From UBA7236 sp031372705 (GTDB lineage Bacteria > Bacteroidota > Bacteroidia > Chitinophagales > BACL12): a DNA stretch of 45,898 nucleotides. The translations under genes were made by a program, and so were the position numbers. Of the stretch, positions 8,031 to 15,645 are shown one piece after another; within the stretch, counting starts at the first letter, position 1, and each line of letters opens with the position of its first letter. Where the stretch lies: contig JANMLV010000092.1 of assembly GCA_031372705.1 (NCBI GenBank), positions 1 to 45,898 of the forward strand. The letters are read 5' to 3'. The notes below the pieces were generated by a model. The model saw nothing but the letters and a program-made list of their open reading frames with translations. It did not search any database and was not told where the DNA came from.

Positions 8031-9296
8031 ATGCACTGCATCATTCAGGGAGTTAAAATCATAGACCCAACTTCACCTTATCATCTTATTGAAAAAGCTA
8101 TTCGTATTCACGATGGCCTAATTGTAGAAATTGCCGACAAAATTACCCATGCCGATGCGGAGGTTTTTAACTTCCCAAATGCTTGTGTTTCTGTTGGATG
8201 GATGGATACGCTCGCTTCGTTTGGTGACCCGGGACACGAATACAAAGAAACCATTGCAACCGGAACTGCTGCTGCTGCTGCGGGAGGGTTTACATCCGTT
8301 TGCTTAATGTCGAATACAGAACCGGCGCTGCATTCAAAAGCGGAAATTGAATATATCATAAATAAGGCAGCAGCAAATTTGGTTAATGTATTCCCTTATG
8401 GGGCAATTACCCGAAATCGTGAAGGAAAAGATTTGACCGAAATTTACGATATGCATAATGCCGGCGCAATAGCATTTTCTGATGCCGACACCGGTATTCG
8501 CGATGCAGGTATATTATTGCGCAGCTTACAATATGTTAAACCATTTAACGGAGTTATAATTGATATTCCTAACGACCATAAAATTGTTGGAAACGCAAAT
8601 GTAAACGAGGGAACCATGAGTGTGCAATTAGGCATGTATGGTATTCCTGATGTGATAGAAGAATTAATGGTAATCAGAGATATAAAACTTGCCGAATATA
8701 CCCAATCAAATATCCACCTTGGTGCAATTTCGAGTGCGCGTTGTTTACCGCATATACGTGAAGCAAAAAAAATGGGTATTCATATAACTGCCGGCATTGC
8801 TGCTTATCAAATTTATTTTGATGAATCGGTATTGCATGATTATGATACAAGATTTAAAGTTAATCCACCACTTAGAACCAAAGCTGATAACATAGCATTG
8901 ATTGATGCCTTGAAAGATGGAACAATAGATGTGATTTGCAGTTATCATTTGCCACATGAAAATGATGCTAAAGAAATAGAGTTTGAATATGCAGCTTTTG
9001 GAATGGAAAGCTTGGAAGCTACATTTGGTGCGGCCGGACATGCATTACAAAATGAATTATCTACAGAACAACTTGTTCAATTATTTGCCATAAATCCACG
9101 TAAAATTTTAAATCTTAAAGTGCCAAGTATTCAGGTAAACGAAAAAGCGGAATTAACCATATTTGATGCGGATAAGGTGTGGCAATTTGAAAAAGATAAT
9201 ATTCAGTCGCGTTCTAAAAATACTGCCTTCATTGGTAAACAAATGAAAGGTAAAGTGCTTGCCGTATTTAATAACAATCAAATAAATATTATTTAA
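8031..9296 (+). CDS. Dihydroorotase-like amidohydrolase lacking metal ligands (pseudo-dihydroorotase)
   Basis: 421-residue member of the amidohydrolase superfamily, clearly dihydroorotase-like: GDPGHEYKETIATGTAAAA (residues 65-83) matches the region after the active-site strand, and FEYAAFGMESLEA (318-330) matches the C-terminal motif. Catalytic positions are not kept. The HxHxR metal motif reads L61-A-S63-F-G65; the HCED histidine is Ile179; the HVS histidine is Ala232; the Asp of the SDHAPH motif is Tyr305 (SYHLPH). The zinc-dependent hydrolase reaction of pyrimidine synthesis is therefore unlikely. Non-catalytic dihydroorotase homologues (PyrC' or PyrX) are known as structural partners of aspartate transcarbamoylase in some bacteria, and this could be similar. 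It lies 12 bases after the BatA-type gene and one base before the DUF4199 gene. Confidence 0.88.
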   Translation: MHCIIQGVKIIDPTSPYHLIEKAIRIHDGLIVEIADKITHADAEVFNFPNACVSVGWMDTLASFGDPGHEYKETIATGTAAAAAGGFTSVCLMSNTEPALHSKAEIEYIINKAAANLVNVFPYGAITRNREGKDLTEIYDMHNAGAIAFSDADTGIRDAGILLRSLQYVKPFNGVIIDIPNDHKIVGNANVNEGTMSVQLGMYGIPDVIEELMVIRDIKLAEYTQSNIHLGAISSARCLPHIREAKKMGIHITAGIAAYQIYFDESVLHDYDTRFKVNPPLRTKADNIALIDALKDGTIDVICSYHLPHENDAKEIEFEYAAFGMESLEATFGAAGHALQNELSTEQLVQLFAINPRKILNLKVPSIQVNEKAELTIFDADKVWQFEKDNIQSRSKNTAFIGKQMKGKVLAVFNNNQINII

Positions 9297-9297
9297 T

Positions 9298-9834
9298 ATG
9301 GAGCCTGTTGTTCAAATTGATGCTGAACCAACATTGCCATCGCGTAAAAATTTAATTGTACGCAATGCATTGGTGTTGTCAGGCATTTTAATTTTTGTGT
9401 TATTGGCAGCGCATTTTTTTGGGTATGGACATTTAAGCACCAGAATTGCAATTGGTGAATATGTGCTATTATTGGTTTCTTTAATTGTAACGCAATTAGA
9501 AGTGCGCGATAAATTATTTGCCGGCGCTTTGCCTTTCGATAAAGCTTTTGGAACCGGAATGATGATGGTGTTTATTGTAACTGCCATTTTCTCTGTTTTT
9601 ACTTTGCTGTTTTATTTATTCATAGCACCCGATTTGTTATTAGAGATGCGTGAAATTGCAGAAAATTCGCTCCGCTCTCAGGGTCAGCCCGAATCAGAGA
9701 TTGCAGATAGAATGGTGATGACAAATCGAATTTTTACACCGGTAGGTATGTTTTTCATGGCAATTATCGGATATTTGTTCATGGGAACAGTAATGACACT
9801 CATTGCTTCCATTTTCACTCAACGTAAAAATTAA
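9298..9834 (+). CDS. DUF4199-type integral membrane protein
   Basis: 178-residue protein with four predicted membrane helices: near residues 23-44, 50-67, 82-106 and 150-172. The pattern matches the DUF4199 family: YVLLLVSLIVTQLEVRDKL, then LPFDKAFGTGMMM, then a soluble loop with EIAENSLRSQGQ before the last helix. The family has no assigned reaction. The start lies one base after the stop of the dihydroorotase-like gene, and its own stop overlaps the start of the next glycosyltransferase (TAATG), so translation is probably coupled. In other Bacteroidota, DUF4199 genes are often beside dihydroorotase-like and glycosyltransferase genes, so the pairing looks conserved; that is from memory. Confidence 0.8.
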   Translation: MEPVVQIDAEPTLPSRKNLIVRNALVLSGILIFVLLAAHFFGYGHLSTRIAIGEYVLLLVSLIVTQLEVRDKLFAGALPFDKAFGTGMMMVFIVTAIFSVFTLLFYLFIAPDLLLEMREIAENSLRSQGQPESEIADRMVMTNRIFTPVGMFFMAIIGYLFMGTVMTLIASIFTQRKN

Positions 9835-10790
9835 TGCAGATATCTGTAATCATACCATTATTAAACGAGGAAGAAAGCCTTCCTGAATTAACGCAATGGA
9901 TTAGGCGTGTGATGAATGAAAATAATTTTGCTTACGAAGTTATTTTTATTGATGATGGCAGTCGCGATAAATCATGGAAAATAATTACTGATTTACATGC
10001 CCAATACCCTGAAATAAAAGGATTGAAATTTAGAAGGAATTACGGAAAGTCTGCGGCACTTAATGAAGGATTTGCAATTGCCCAAGGCGATGTTGTTATT
10101 ACAATGGATGCCGATATGCAGGATAGTCCCGATGAGATTCCTGAATTATATAAAATGATTGCAGTTGATGGTTTAGACTTGGTTAGTGGTTGGAAAAAAC
10201 ATCGCCATGACCCAATTTCTAAAACAATTCCATCAAAGTTTTTTAATTGGACCACTGCCCAAATTACAGGTATTAAACTACACGACTTTAATTGCGGTTT
10301 AAAGGCATATAGAAATGAATTGGTAAAAAGTATTGAAGTATACGGTGAAATGCACCGCTATATTCCACAAATTGCAAAAACTGCCGGCTTTTATAAAATT
10401 GGAGAAAAGATAGTAGAACATAGAGCTAGAAAATATGGTCAATCTAAATTTGGCTGGGAGCGATTTATGAAAGGGTTCCTCGATTTAACATCCATTATGT
10501 TTGTTTCTAAATTCGGTAAAAAACCAATGCACCTTTTTGGCACAATGGGATTTTTGTCTTTCTTTATCGGTGGTGTTATTACTATTTGGCTTATTGTAGA
10601 AAAATTATTGAAAATGGGTTCCGGTGAGAAGTATCGCCAAATTACCGACCAACCGTTGTTTTATATTGCACTCGTTGCAATTATTGTTGGTGTTCAATTA
10701 TTTGTGGCAGGCTTTTTAGGAGAATTAATTTCGCGCAATTCTCCCGACCGCAATACTTATCAGGTAGATCAACGCATTGGTATATCATGA
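9834..10790 (+). CDS. Family 2 glycosyltransferase, dolichyl-/polyprenyl-phosphate mannose synthase-like
   Basis: 318-residue GT-A fold enzyme that transfers a sugar from a nucleotide donor, probably to a polyprenyl phosphate carrier in the inner membrane. Nucleotide-binding IPLLNEEES (7-15) and IDDGSRDKSW (39-48) are present, and the metal-binding DxD is Asp92-Ala-Asp94 (TMDADMQDSPDEIP). The CGLKAYR motif follows near residue 153. Two C-terminal membrane helices (LFGTMGFLSFFIGGVITIWL and the stretch PLFYIALVAIIVGVQLFVAGFL) match the DPM1-like membrane-anchored subgroup. It is translationally coupled to both neighbours: the start overlaps the DUF4199 stop and the stop overlaps the next start. 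Confidence 0.9.
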   Translation: MQISVIIPLLNEEESLPELTQWIRRVMNENNFAYEVIFIDDGSRDKSWKIITDLHAQYPEIKGLKFRRNYGKSAALNEGFAIAQGDVVITMDADMQDSPDEIPELYKMIAVDGLDLVSGWKKHRHDPISKTIPSKFFNWTTAQITGIKLHDFNCGLKAYRNELVKSIEVYGEMHRYIPQIAKTAGFYKIGEKIVEHRARKYGQSKFGWERFMKGFLDLTSIMFVSKFGKKPMHLFGTMGFLSFFIGGVITIWLIVEKLLKMGSGEKYRQITDQPLFYIALVAIIVGVQLFVAGFLGELISRNSPDRNTYQVDQRIGIS

Positions 10791-11905
10791 AAATCGTTTT
10801 ACTGGGAACAGCATGGCCCTACAGAGGTGGATTAGCTTCTTTTAATGAACGATTAATAAAGCAATTTCAAACTGAAGGGCATGATGCAAGTATTATTACC
10901 TTCACCTTGCAATATCCATCCATTCTTTTTCCGGGTAAAACACAGTATTCAACATCACCGGCTCCGGAAAATTTAAATATTAGCAGAAAGGTAAATTCAA
11001 TTAACCCATTAAATTGGATTGCAGTTGGAAAAGAAATAAAAAAATTAGCACCTGATATTTTAATTATCAAATACTGGATGCCATTTATGGCACCCTGTTT
11101 TGGGACAATTGCGAAAATTGCAAAGTCAAATAACAAAACAAAAGTTGTTTGTATTGCAGATAATATTATTCCCCACGAACCCAAATTTTACGATAACTTT
11201 TTCACGAAGTATTTTATAAAGCACTGCGATAGATTTATTGCCATGAGCGATAGTGTATTGAAAGATTTGACGCAGTTTAATCGCACAAAACTAAGAGCCA
11301 CCAATCCACATCCTTTATTCGATAATTTTGGCCCTTCGGTTACTAAACAAGATGCTTGTAAACACCTTAACCTTAATCCCGATAAAAAATATTTACTTTT
11401 TTTTGGATTCATTCGCGATTACAAAGGTTTAGATGTATTGCTTCAGAGTTTTAAGCATTTAATTCCTGAGCTTGAATTAATTATTGCCGGTGAATATTAC
11501 ACAGATGCAAAACCATACAACGATTTAATTAGCGATTTGAAGATTGACAACCGCGTGCATCAGTTTAATCATTTTATTGCCGATGAAGACGTGAAATACT
11601 TTTTCGGTGCTGCCGATATTGTTGTGCAGCCATATAAACATGCCACACAAAGTGGAGTAACACAAATTGCCTATCATTTTGATGTGCCTATGCTGGTTAC
11701 CAACGTTGGCGGTCTACCCGAAATGGTGCCGAATAATGTTGTTGGGTATGTTACGCCTTGTGATGCGCCATCAATTGCAGATGCAATAAATATTTTCTTT
11801 AATGAAAAGAAGGGCTCTACGTTTATTGCAAATATCAAGGAGGAGAAAAAGCGATTCGGTTGGGATAGAATGACCGCTACCATTCTTTCATTAGCAACGC
11901 GCTAA
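10787..11905 (+). CDS. Family 4-like (GT-B) glycosyltransferase
   Basis: 372-residue GT-B fold glycosyltransferase. The N-terminal domain opens with KIVLLGTAWPYRGGLASFNERL, the acceptor-side Gly-rich loop. The C-terminal domain has the donor-site pattern LLFFGFIRDYKGLDVLLQSF (near 205-225) and the later VQPYKHATQSGVTQIAYHFDVP, where family 4 enzymes have the E-x7-E region; here the first Glu is replaced by a Gln/Ser-type sequence. GLPEMVP is the usual downstream motif. The ATG overlaps the stop of the GT2 gene by four bases (ATGA). It is the last gene of the operon and is likely to act on the same glycan. Its acceptor cannot be read from the sequence. Only one base separates it from the convergent permease gene. 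Confidence 0.88.
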   Translation: MKIVLLGTAWPYRGGLASFNERLIKQFQTEGHDASIITFTLQYPSILFPGKTQYSTSPAPENLNISRKVNSINPLNWIAVGKEIKKLAPDILIIKYWMPFMAPCFGTIAKIAKSNNKTKVVCIADNIIPHEPKFYDNFFTKYFIKHCDRFIAMSDSVLKDLTQFNRTKLRATNPHPLFDNFGPSVTKQDACKHLNLNPDKKYLLFFGFIRDYKGLDVLLQSFKHLIPELELIIAGEYYTDAKPYNDLISDLKIDNRVHQFNHFIADEDVKYFFGAADIVVQPYKHATQSGVTQIAYHFDVPMLVTNVGGLPEMVPNNVVGYVTPCDAPSIADAINIFFNEKKGSTFIANIKEEKKRFGWDRMTATILSLATR

Positions 11906-11906
11906 G

Positions 11907-13229
11907 TTACTTGCCATTTTTATTGAATAATTTGTGCATGAGGTAATACAATGGCAGTCCGCCAATAAAAATCAAGAACCCATAAAAGGATGATTCTTCA
12001 TCGGATATAACAGTATTGTAGGTTACAAAAAGTAGAGTAATAATAAATACAATTGGCACTACCGGAAACCCATTCATTTTAAATCCCGAATAGTTTGCCG
12101 GCGATTTTCTTCTGAGAATAAATATGGCCGCTGCCGCACTTGCTAAACTAATACTATCAATAAATAACACGTAATTTACTATTTTTTCAAAGCTGCCGAG
12201 TAAATACACTGATGCAATCATAACAGCAATAAAAAATGTCAAGCCAAATTCCTGCACTTGCGTTTTGGTATTTACTGATTTAAACACCGGAGGTAATATT
12301 TTTTCTTCTGCCATTGCATAATAAACTCTGGGGTTGCTTAAAATGGATGTATTTAAAAAACCTAGCACAGATGTAAATAAAACAATTGAAATAATAGTAG
12401 CTCCAATTGGACCAAACACCGCTTCTGCTAAAGTTTTGGCAATAAGCGGAGCAGTTTTCATCTCTTCAAATCCTATTACTTTAACATAGGTTATATTTAA
12501 CAATAGATATAACACAATTACAATACCTAGCCCGGTGAAAATTGCCTTAGGAATATTTTTGTTCGGTTCAACAACATCAGCTCCAAAATTAACGGTTTGC
12601 TGATAACCACCATAGGTAAAGAAAATAGATATTAATGCAACGCCAAAGGCACTCATGAAATTAATGTCGCCCGATGCATCAACAATCGGAGAAACTGCAT
12701 CCGAATGATTACCAAATATTGCAAAACAAAATCCTGCAATCATGATAATTTTCAGCATCGATAAAAAATTTTGCGTTTTGGCACCCATTTTTATCCCTGC
12801 ATAATTAATTCCGAATAATAGCAGGATTATACCAACTGCTAAAAGCTTAACTATAGTATCAGGGTTGGCCGCATGCGGAAATAAAACAGGTGTAATATAT
12901 TCTGCACCTATAATAGCAACTCCCGCACTGCTTCCTGCATTTATAATAACCTGACTCCAATTTAACATAAATGCATATGCAGGATGATAGGCATATGAAA
13001 AGATTTTATAATATCCTCCTGCAGCAGGTAATCTGGCTCCAATTTCAGCAAAGGTGAGTGCACCGCAAATGGAAATCAATCCGCCGAAAATCCATGCCGC
13101 AAAAAATATCCATTCGCTACCTGCCTTTGCTGCAACTACTGCCGGAGTTCTAAAAATGCCCACACCAATAACTAAACTAACCACTATCATGGTTAAGTCG
13201 AATCGCTTTAGTTGAGGTTGTATGGCCAT
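11907..13229 (-). CDS. APC-superfamily amino-acid permease (LAT-like)
   Basis: 440-residue inner-membrane transporter with about 12 helices. The first helix carries the APC substrate-binding signature VIGVGIFRTPAVVAAKAG, with the broken-helix GxGIF motif near residues 21-26. LPAAGGYYKIFSYAYHP, the second family hallmark, follows in the loop after helix 2. GGYQQTVNFGADVVEPNKNIP matches the loop after helix 6. It probably exchanges or imports amino acids; the substrate cannot be told. It shares the superfamily but not close identity with the permease at 15646-17091. The gene ends one base from the stop of the convergent glycosyltransferase, with no room for a terminator between them. Confidence 0.9.
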   Translation of the reverse strand: MAIQPQLKRFDLTMIVVSLVIGVGIFRTPAVVAAKAGSEWIFFAAWIFGGLISICGALTFAEIGARLPAAGGYYKIFSYAYHPAYAFMLNWSQVIINAGSSAGVAIIGAEYITPVLFPHAANPDTIVKLLAVGIILLLFGINYAGIKMGAKTQNFLSMLKIIMIAGFCFAIFGNHSDAVSPIVDASGDINFMSAFGVALISIFFTYGGYQQTVNFGADVVEPNKNIPKAIFTGLGIVIVLYLLLNITYVKVIGFEEMKTAPLIAKTLAEAVFGPIGATIISIVLFTSVLGFLNTSILSNPRVYYAMAEEKILPPVFKSVNTKTQVQEFGLTFFIAVMIASVYLLGSFEKIVNYVLFIDSISLASAAAAIFILRRKSPANYSGFKMNGFPVVPIVFIITLLFVTYNTVISDEESSFYGFLIFIGGLPLYYLMHKLFNKNGK

Positions 13230-13281
13230 CGAACAATAAAAGTAAACTTTAAATACAAATTTGCAAGATATATCTTGGTGG

Positions 13282-14067
13282 TTATTTTAAAACTTGCAGT
13301 TTTTTGAGGGGAACCACCATGTCAATAGGCGGAAAATTAGAGGTTCTGACAATTGCATGTAGACTATCCTTTGGTGCAATCATCATTACCCAATTCATTT
13401 TATCATAATATAAAATATTACCCGGAACAATTGAATCGTAAATCGCTGCATCAATAGAGTTGAAGATGTAATCGTATTCGGCCACTTCACTGCTATTGTA
13501 TCCTTTATATCTCACCAATGCCCAATTATTATTTGCTTTAACATCTTCTAAAATAATAGCATGGTGTGGTTCAAAATCGCCAAATCTTCTAATCAATACT
13601 GAATCATTTTTTTTCAGTGATTTAAGCTCTATCCAAGGTGCAGGAAAAATGCTACTGCCTTCAATCCAAATTATTTTGCTTAGGCGTCCATTCCCGATTC
13701 TAATTTCGTAAGCATCAGTTTTTATTGCTGCTACTGAGCTATTTTGTGCATTTTTATAATAACTGCGATACTCGTCTGCTTTTACCCATTCTTGCAAATT
13801 GGAACGGCCAACGCTAGAGGCAATTAAATAAACGGTATCAGCTTTATCTAAAATTTGACAGTAAGCATCAAACTTGCCATTCTCTTCAATAATAGCAATT
13901 CGGTCGCCAATGTTTTTTTCAAATTCAGGAGGCGCGGGCGACGGCATTAAGGAATCTAAATAAATTGGAGCATCATTATTTTCAGTGGGGTTGCCATCAA
14001 ATTTACACGACGGTAAAATTGCGATACCAACTATCAGTAGTGTATATATAATTGTAGCTATTTTCAA
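13282..14067 (-). CDS. Putative lipoprotein of unknown function (TTG start)
   Basis: 261-residue protein with a signal peptide and lipobox (IAILPSCKF; Cys at residue 21), so it should be lipid-anchored. The mature part is acidic at the start, then mostly beta-like with no recognised domain; PAPPEFEKNIGDRIAIIEENG and repeated short SVLIRR/YYDKMN-type segments suggest barrel-like or SH3-like folds, but this is a guess. No ATG exists before the lipobox in this frame; the ATG at 14072 is in another frame and stops after two codons. The TTG at 14067 is therefore the likely start. An exact -7 box ends five bases upstream, implying almost no mRNA leader. Confidence 0.72.
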   Translation of the reverse strand: MKIATIIYTLLIVGIAILPSCKFDGNPTENNDAPIYLDSLMPSPAPPEFEKNIGDRIAIIEENGKFDAYCQILDKADTVYLIASSVGRSNLQEWVKADEYRSYYKNAQNSSVAAIKTDAYEIRIGNGRLSKIIWIEGSSIFPAPWIELKSLKKNDSVLIRRFGDFEPHHAIILEDVKANNNWALVRYKGYNSSEVAEYDYIFNSIDAAIYDSIVPGNILYYDKMNWVMMIAPKDSLHAIVRTSNFPPIDMVVPLKKLQVLK

Positions 14068-14072
14068 CTCAT

Positions 14073-14080
14073 CAAAAATA
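14073..14080 (-). promoter_or_regulatory. -7 box (TATTTTTG on minus strand) for the TTG-start lipoprotein
   Basis: Exact TAnnTTTG on the minus strand, ending five bases from the TTG start at 14067. It lies just downstream of the icd terminator, consistent with a separate transcript. Confidence 0.6.
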
Positions 14081-14110
14081 AATCATTTTATCGTATTTGA
14101 GATTTGATTC

Positions 14111-14139
14111 AAAAAAAAAGAGCCCCAAATTGGAGCTCT
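14111..14139 (-). terminator. Terminator after icd (minus strand)
   Basis: Read on the minus strand: AGAGCTCC, loop AATTT, GGGGCTCT with one mismatch, then nine T. It lies 25 bases beyond the icd stop codon. Confidence 0.88.
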
Positions 14140-14163
14140 AAATTTATTGTAATGTTATTTTAA

Positions 14164-15465
14164 TTACATGTGACTGATAATTTCATCGCCAAACTCACTG
14201 CATTTAAGCAAAGTAGCACCTTCCATCAATCTATGGAAATCGTAAGTAACACGCTTAGCGGCGATTGCTTTTTCCATACCTTTTAAAATAAGGTCATTAG
14301 CCTCTTTCCAACCCATGTATTCAAGCATCATACAACCGCTCAAAATAACAGAACCCGGATTTACTTTATCCTGATTTGCATATTTTGGAGCAGTACCATG
14401 CGTTGCTTCAAATATGGCATGTCCACTTATGTAATTAATATTTGCACCCGGTGCGATACCGATTCCGCCAACTTGAGCAGCTAGTGCATCACTTAGGTAA
14501 TCGCCGTTCAAATTTAAAGTTGCAATAACTTCAAATTCTTCAGGACGAGTTAATACTTGCTGTAAAGTAATATCTGCAATAGAATCTTTAATGATAATGC
14601 CTGCACCCGGTTTTCCTTCAGGAATAACACACCATGGTCCGCCATCAATTTCAACAGCACCAAAATATTCTTTTGCAACTTGGTAGCCCCAATCTCTAAA
14701 TCCACCTTCAGTATATTTCATGATATTGCCTTTGTGCACAATATTTACGCTTTTGCGATTATTTTGCACTGCATAATCAATGGCTGCATATACTAAACGC
14801 TCTGTACCTAAATAACTCACAGCCTTTACACCTATACCTACTAATTGATCTAAATTGCGAACCGGAACACCAACTCCGGCTAAATCTTGTTGCCAAGCAT
14901 CAGACTTTGCTTTAGTGCCAAAACGAATTTTTTCAAAATCTTTTGGTGAATTTTCTTGTAACCAAGATAAAAACTTATTCGCCAATTCGCCATTCGCCTG
15001 CCAATCGATGCCGGCATAAATATCTTCAGTATTTTCTCTGAAAATTACCATGTCAACCTTTTCAGGGGTTTTTACCGGTGAAGGCACACCGTCGAAATAA
15101 CGAACCGGGCGTAAACAAACATATAAATCAAGTATTTGACGTAATGCCACGTTCAGTGAACGAATTCCACCGCCAACAGGTGTTGTAAGTGGGCCTTTAA
15201 TGCCAACTAAATAGTTACGAAAAGCATCAAGTGTTTCATCAGGAAGCCAGTTGCCTGTTTTATTAAATGATTTTTCACCGGCAAGCACTTCCATCCATTC
15301 AATTTTGCGTTTTCCGCCATAGGCTTTTTCAACTGCAGCGTCAAATACGCGTACAGATGCCGCCCAGATGTCCGGACCGGTGCCATCACCTTCTATAAAT
15401 GGTATAATTGGATTATCGGGAACTGTTAATTTTCCGTTCTGAATTGTAATTTTTTGACCGCTCAT
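14164..15465 (-). CDS. icd: NADP-dependent isocitrate dehydrogenase
   Basis: 433-residue homodimeric TCA-cycle enzyme oxidising isocitrate to 2-oxoglutarate. The substrate loop GGGIRSLNVALRQ contains Ser103, the position phosphorylated in E. coli Icd. FRENTEDIYAGIDW (142-155) and HKGNIMKYTEGGFRDWG (244-260) are the isocitrate/metal motifs. NADP specificity is supported by Lys361, Tyr362 and Val368 in HGTAPKYANQDKVNPGS and by Tyr408/Arg412 in VTYDFHRL, which match the E. coli residues contacting the 2'-phosphate. It is slightly longer than the 416-residue E. coli enzyme, with extra sequence near residues 175-205. It has its own promoter and terminator and is divergent from the permease at 15646. 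Confidence 0.96.
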   Translation of the reverse strand: MSGQKITIQNGKLTVPDNPIIPFIEGDGTGPDIWAASVRVFDAAVEKAYGGKRKIEWMEVLAGEKSFNKTGNWLPDETLDAFRNYLVGIKGPLTTPVGGGIRSLNVALRQILDLYVCLRPVRYFDGVPSPVKTPEKVDMVIFRENTEDIYAGIDWQANGELANKFLSWLQENSPKDFEKIRFGTKAKSDAWQQDLAGVGVPVRNLDQLVGIGVKAVSYLGTERLVYAAIDYAVQNNRKSVNIVHKGNIMKYTEGGFRDWGYQVAKEYFGAVEIDGGPWCVIPEGKPGAGIIIKDSIADITLQQVLTRPEEFEVIATLNLNGDYLSDALAAQVGGIGIAPGANINYISGHAIFEATHGTAPKYANQDKVNPGSVILSGCMMLEYMGWKEANDLILKGMEKAIAAKRVTYDFHRLMEGATLLKCSEFGDEIISHM

Positions 15466-15490
15466 TGGATTTTATTTTTTTAATTTGCCG

Positions 15491-15498
15491 CAAAGATA
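15491..15498 (-). promoter_or_regulatory. icd promoter (-7 box TATCTTTG, minus strand)
   Basis: Exact TAnnTTTG on the minus strand, 25 bases from the icd ATG. A TTG at 15518-15520 lies 19 bases further upstream, the expected -33 spacing for Bacteroidota. Confidence 0.75.
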
Positions 15499-15645
15499 CG
15501 TCAACAAGGGCAGGAGTCAAGGCGTTTCTAAAAGCAATCTTACTAATTGATATAATTTTCGAGTTTTGGAGCCGTTTAAAGCACGTTTTGCGCATTTTAA
15601 CATCAATTTGCACCACATTTTACAACTTTTGCTTATTCTTACACC

